A DNA stretch of 6,675 bases from contig JAUQYW010000378.1 of assembly GCA_030587525.1 (NCBI GenBank), positions 1-6,675 on the forward strand, written 5' to 3'. The notes beneath the pieces were generated by a model, which saw only the letters and a program-made list of their open reading frames with translations, had not been told where the DNA came from and made no database searches. Origin of the DNA: Candidatus Sigynarchaeota archaeon (GTDB lineage: Archaea > Asgardarchaeota > Lokiarchaeia > Sigynarchaeales > Sigynarchaeaceae). A program made the translations under genes and the position numbers. Below, piece by piece: positions 5,324 through 6,675 of the stretch. Positions within the stretch are counted from its first letter, which is position 1, and each line of letters opens with the position of its first letter.

Positions 5324-5605
5324 ATGGAAGAACATATGCTTGAAAAAATAATCTTCACCAGTTTTTATTCGATGGGATTGGTGGCGTTGGTAGCTCTCAT
5401 CTCGCTCTTGGCCTTGATCTTCACGAATTTGCTAGTCATTAACATGTGGCTTGTCTGGCTCTTTGCCGTCGCCATATTTACGTTGTTATTCGTGATGATT
5501 TCGGCGGTGAGCGTTCTTGATAAGAAGCGAACGATCCGCCTGAAATCAAAGCTTTGTAGCGACTGCAAACCATTGTTCGAGAAATACGAATCAGGGGATT
5601 TCTAA
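5324..5605 (+). CDS. Small two-helix membrane protein with C-terminal CxxC tail
   Basis: A 93-residue product. ATG 5324 is preferred over TTG 5318 because GAGGT (5312-5316) lies seven bases upstream. After a short acidic/polar start (MEEHMLEK), two hydrophobic segments at about 9-36 and 39-64 form a hairpin. A basic stretch follows (DKKRTIRLKSK, 66-76), then the C-terminal tail CSDCKPLFEKYESGDF with C78 and C81. By the positive-inside rule the tail is cytoplasmic. A lone CxxC could bind metal with a partner, form a disulfide, or be a lipid-modification site; a full zinc site would need two more ligands, not present here. No family recognised. The stop is followed within a few bases by the third AGCTCGCACGAGCT-type copy. 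Confidence 0.75.
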   Translation: MEEHMLEKIIFTSFYSMGLVALVALISLLALIFTNLLVINMWLVWLFAVAIFTLLFVMISAVSVLDKKRTIRLKSKLCSDCKPLFEKYESGDF

Positions 5606-5606
5606 T

Positions 5607-5618
5607 CTCGCACGAGCT
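5607..5618. repeat. Third copy of the CTCGCACGAGCT element
   Basis: This matches 12 of the 14 bases of the 14-mer found twice in the palindrome at 4667-4703, and lies directly after a stop codon. A shorter copy of its core, GCACGAGC, recurs at 5626-5633 between the ribosome binding site and the start codon of the next gene. Recurrence in gaps between genes, each time just ahead of a small gene, supports a shared regulatory role. Confidence 0.7.
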
Positions 5619-5633
5619 CAAGGAGGCACGAGC
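5616..5633 (+). promoter_or_regulatory. Strong ribosome binding site inside a possible small hairpin
   Basis: AAGGAGG (5620-5626) lies eight bases before ATG 5635 and is the best ribosome binding site in the window. GCTC (5616-5619) and GAGC (5630-5633) could pair around it, while the upstream CTCG (5607-5610) could instead pair with CGAG at 5613-5616 or 5629-5632. The stems are only 3-4 bp, so control of translation is speculative. Confidence 0.35.
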
Positions 5634-5634
5634 A

Positions 5635-5919
5635 ATGAAACCCGGCATATTCACGATCAAGCGATTGGTTGATTGGAAGCACGCGGATGCCTTGTTCTTG
5701 ATATTGGCGTGCGCCGACACGGTTGCAGCGATCATCGCCGGGGCATGCGTGGCATTCGATGCCCTGGGCACTAGCTTTATCGTGTTGCTGGTGATTTACA
5801 CGCTGCACGCCGTGAAACATGTCAAGAAGCCAGCGTGGGGTCCATGGAAAAAGAATCAGAATCGAGCCGGCAAGCAGCTATCTCCCGATAAAAAGAGGAT
5901 TCGTGCCTATTGGAAGTGA
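5635..5919 (+). CDS. Small two-helix membrane protein with basic tail
   Basis: A 94-residue protein. The N-terminus (MKPGIFTIKRLVDWKHAD) is basic and probably a surface helix. Hydrophobic segments lie at about 19-41 and 45-60, joined by a very short turn, so both ends face the same side. The last 34 residues (from KHVKKPAWGPWKKNQN to the RIRAYWK end) are strongly basic with three Trp. The aromatic-plus-Lys tail recalls the Trp/Lys-rich 49-residue peptide encoded at 3405, but I see no alignable similarity. The start is secure because of the strong AAGGAGG upstream. Only two bases separate its stop from the next ATG, so the two genes are probably translated together. No family recognised. Confidence 0.75.
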   Translation: MKPGIFTIKRLVDWKHADALFLILACADTVAAIIAGACVAFDALGTSFIVLLVIYTLHAVKHVKKPAWGPWKKNQNRAGKQLSPDKKRIRAYWK

Positions 5920-5921
5920 AA

Positions 5922-6675
5922 ATGATGAGTGAACGCAAGTTCGAGGAGCAGGAAGAAGAGGAGGAATTGAACGAGCACCAGGTCGACGCGGTTCCGGATT
6001 ACGAGCGCGCGAACTTGCAATCAAACAAGAAAGAAACGCTAGGCTGCTGGAGCTGCATTCTGGTCGTCATCATGATCGTCATAGTCGTGCTCAAGCTTGG
6101 AAACCCGGTAGGCATGACATTATGGTGGATCGTGGCTCCTATAGCCGTGCTCGTGCTGCTCTTTGTCTATTCGGAGCGCTACCAAAAGTTGGCGAACAAG
6201 GCATGCCTGGCACACAAGCGGGTGCGCCCGGATTGGAGATTTGACAAGGATACAAAAAAATGTTACGACTACGATGGAACGGAAGAACAACAACTGCCAG
6301 ATCAAGATTTGTACTTGTACCAGTGGTTCGGTGTTGTCGACAAGGAGAGGATCGAGGGCTCGTGCGAAGGACTCGAACGCATATTAAACTCGCTGGAGAA
6401 TGCCAAGATCCTCAAGGCGGAACCCACGTTCCTGACGGGCAATAAACTCAAGGACGCAATAAAGAAATATGCAGGCGATAAAGCAGGTGAGGCGCAAATA
6501 ACGATCTTGAAGAGCGACGTGATGCAGTTTCACAAGGTAAAAAATCGCAATCGATTTGATGTCATCGATTATCAAGAGATGGCATGGATAACGATCGGCG
6601 ATTTCGATGAATGCATGGGCTGGGATTCGTACATCGTGCCTGCAGCAGGCTGGAAAACGAGGCATCCAGACGCGA
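5922..6675 (+). CDS. Partial membrane protein: acidic N-terminus, two helices, large soluble domain (3' end outside window)
   Basis: The frame from ATG 5922 (or 5925) stays open for 251 codons to the right edge, so the gene is truncated by the window. Residues 7-20 are dominated by Glu (FEEQEEEEELNEHQ). Residues about 42-59 and 66-83 are two hydrophobic helices with a short loop; C42 and C45 stand at the start of the first. After YSERYQK the rest is soluble and of mixed alpha/beta character: KRVRPDWRFDKDTKKCYDYDG, a helical stretch with LERILNSLENAKILK, KLKDAIKKYAG, and QITILKSDVMQFHKVKNRNRFDVIDY followed by WITIGDFDECMGWDSY. I do not recognise the domain. A weak binding site (GGAAGTGA) overlaps the upstream stop. 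The soluble part is probably cytoplasmic, making this the largest intracellular domain encoded in the right half. Confidence 0.8.
   Translation, partial: MMSERKFEEQEEEEELNEHQVDAVPDYERANLQSNKKETLGCWSCILVVIMIVIVVLKLGNPVGMTLWWIVAPIAVLVLLFVYSERYQKLANKACLAHKRVRPDWRFDKDTKKCYDYDGTEEQQLPDQDLYLYQWFGVVDKERIEGSCEGLERILNSLENAKILKAEPTFLTGNKLKDAIKKYAGDKAGEAQITILKSDVMQFHKVKNRNRFDVIDYQEMAWITIGDFDECMGWDSYIVPAAGWKTRHPDA

Overview
The window is a densely packed, single-strand block of genes. Every coding region I can support reads left to right, gaps run from overlaps of a few bases to about 150 bases, and no stretch over 300 bases lacks a gene. I see no tRNA, rRNA, CRISPR array, transposase or integrase. The organism looks archaeal. 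The evidence is a NosD-like parallel beta-helix surface protein with about 25 N-glycosylation sequons and a single C-terminal membrane anchor, frequent GTG/TTG starts, and GGAG/GGTGA-type ribosome binding sites. This surface-protein layout (an 'APILV...PWVI' leader segment, then Asn-rich coils, then a C-terminal anchor) is familiar from Asgard archaea and Thermoplasmata-related lineages. That placement is inference, and a mobile element or virus inside such a host is also possible.

Layout. (1) 3-3554 is a tight run of six genes with overlaps or gaps of 13 bases or less: the 3' part of a membrane-anchored basic protein with a tandem repeat, the large beta-helix surface protein, a CPBP-family (CAAX/Abi) intramembrane protease overlapping it by 11 bases, a 36-residue membrane peptide, a 56-residue cationic helical peptide, and a 49-residue Trp/His/Lys-rich peptide built from two 15-residue repeats. 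(2) 3627-4659 holds two unrelated four-helix membrane proteins separated by a 150-base gap with short direct repeats. (3) 4660-5234 holds a 37-bp near-perfect palindrome, a 72-residue very basic protein, a micro-ORF region, and a 68-residue protein that looks like a small winged helix. (4) 5235-6675 holds a leader with helically phased direct repeats, two small two-helix membrane proteins with basic tails, and the start of a larger membrane protein with an acidic N-terminus and a soluble domain that runs off the window.

The recurring theme is small cationic peptides alternating with small membrane proteins, next to an intramembrane protease and a glycosylated surface protein. Most of these small genes match nothing I recognise. 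Two readings fit: an archaeocin-like (peptide plus protease/immunity membrane protein) cluster, or an accessory or viral module acting at the cell surface. Neither is shown by the sequence alone. Repeated operator-like sequences (AGCTCGCACGAGCT at three sites, TTTTAGG-type motifs at several) lie in the gaps between genes. Together with the candidate winged-helix protein they suggest local co-regulation.
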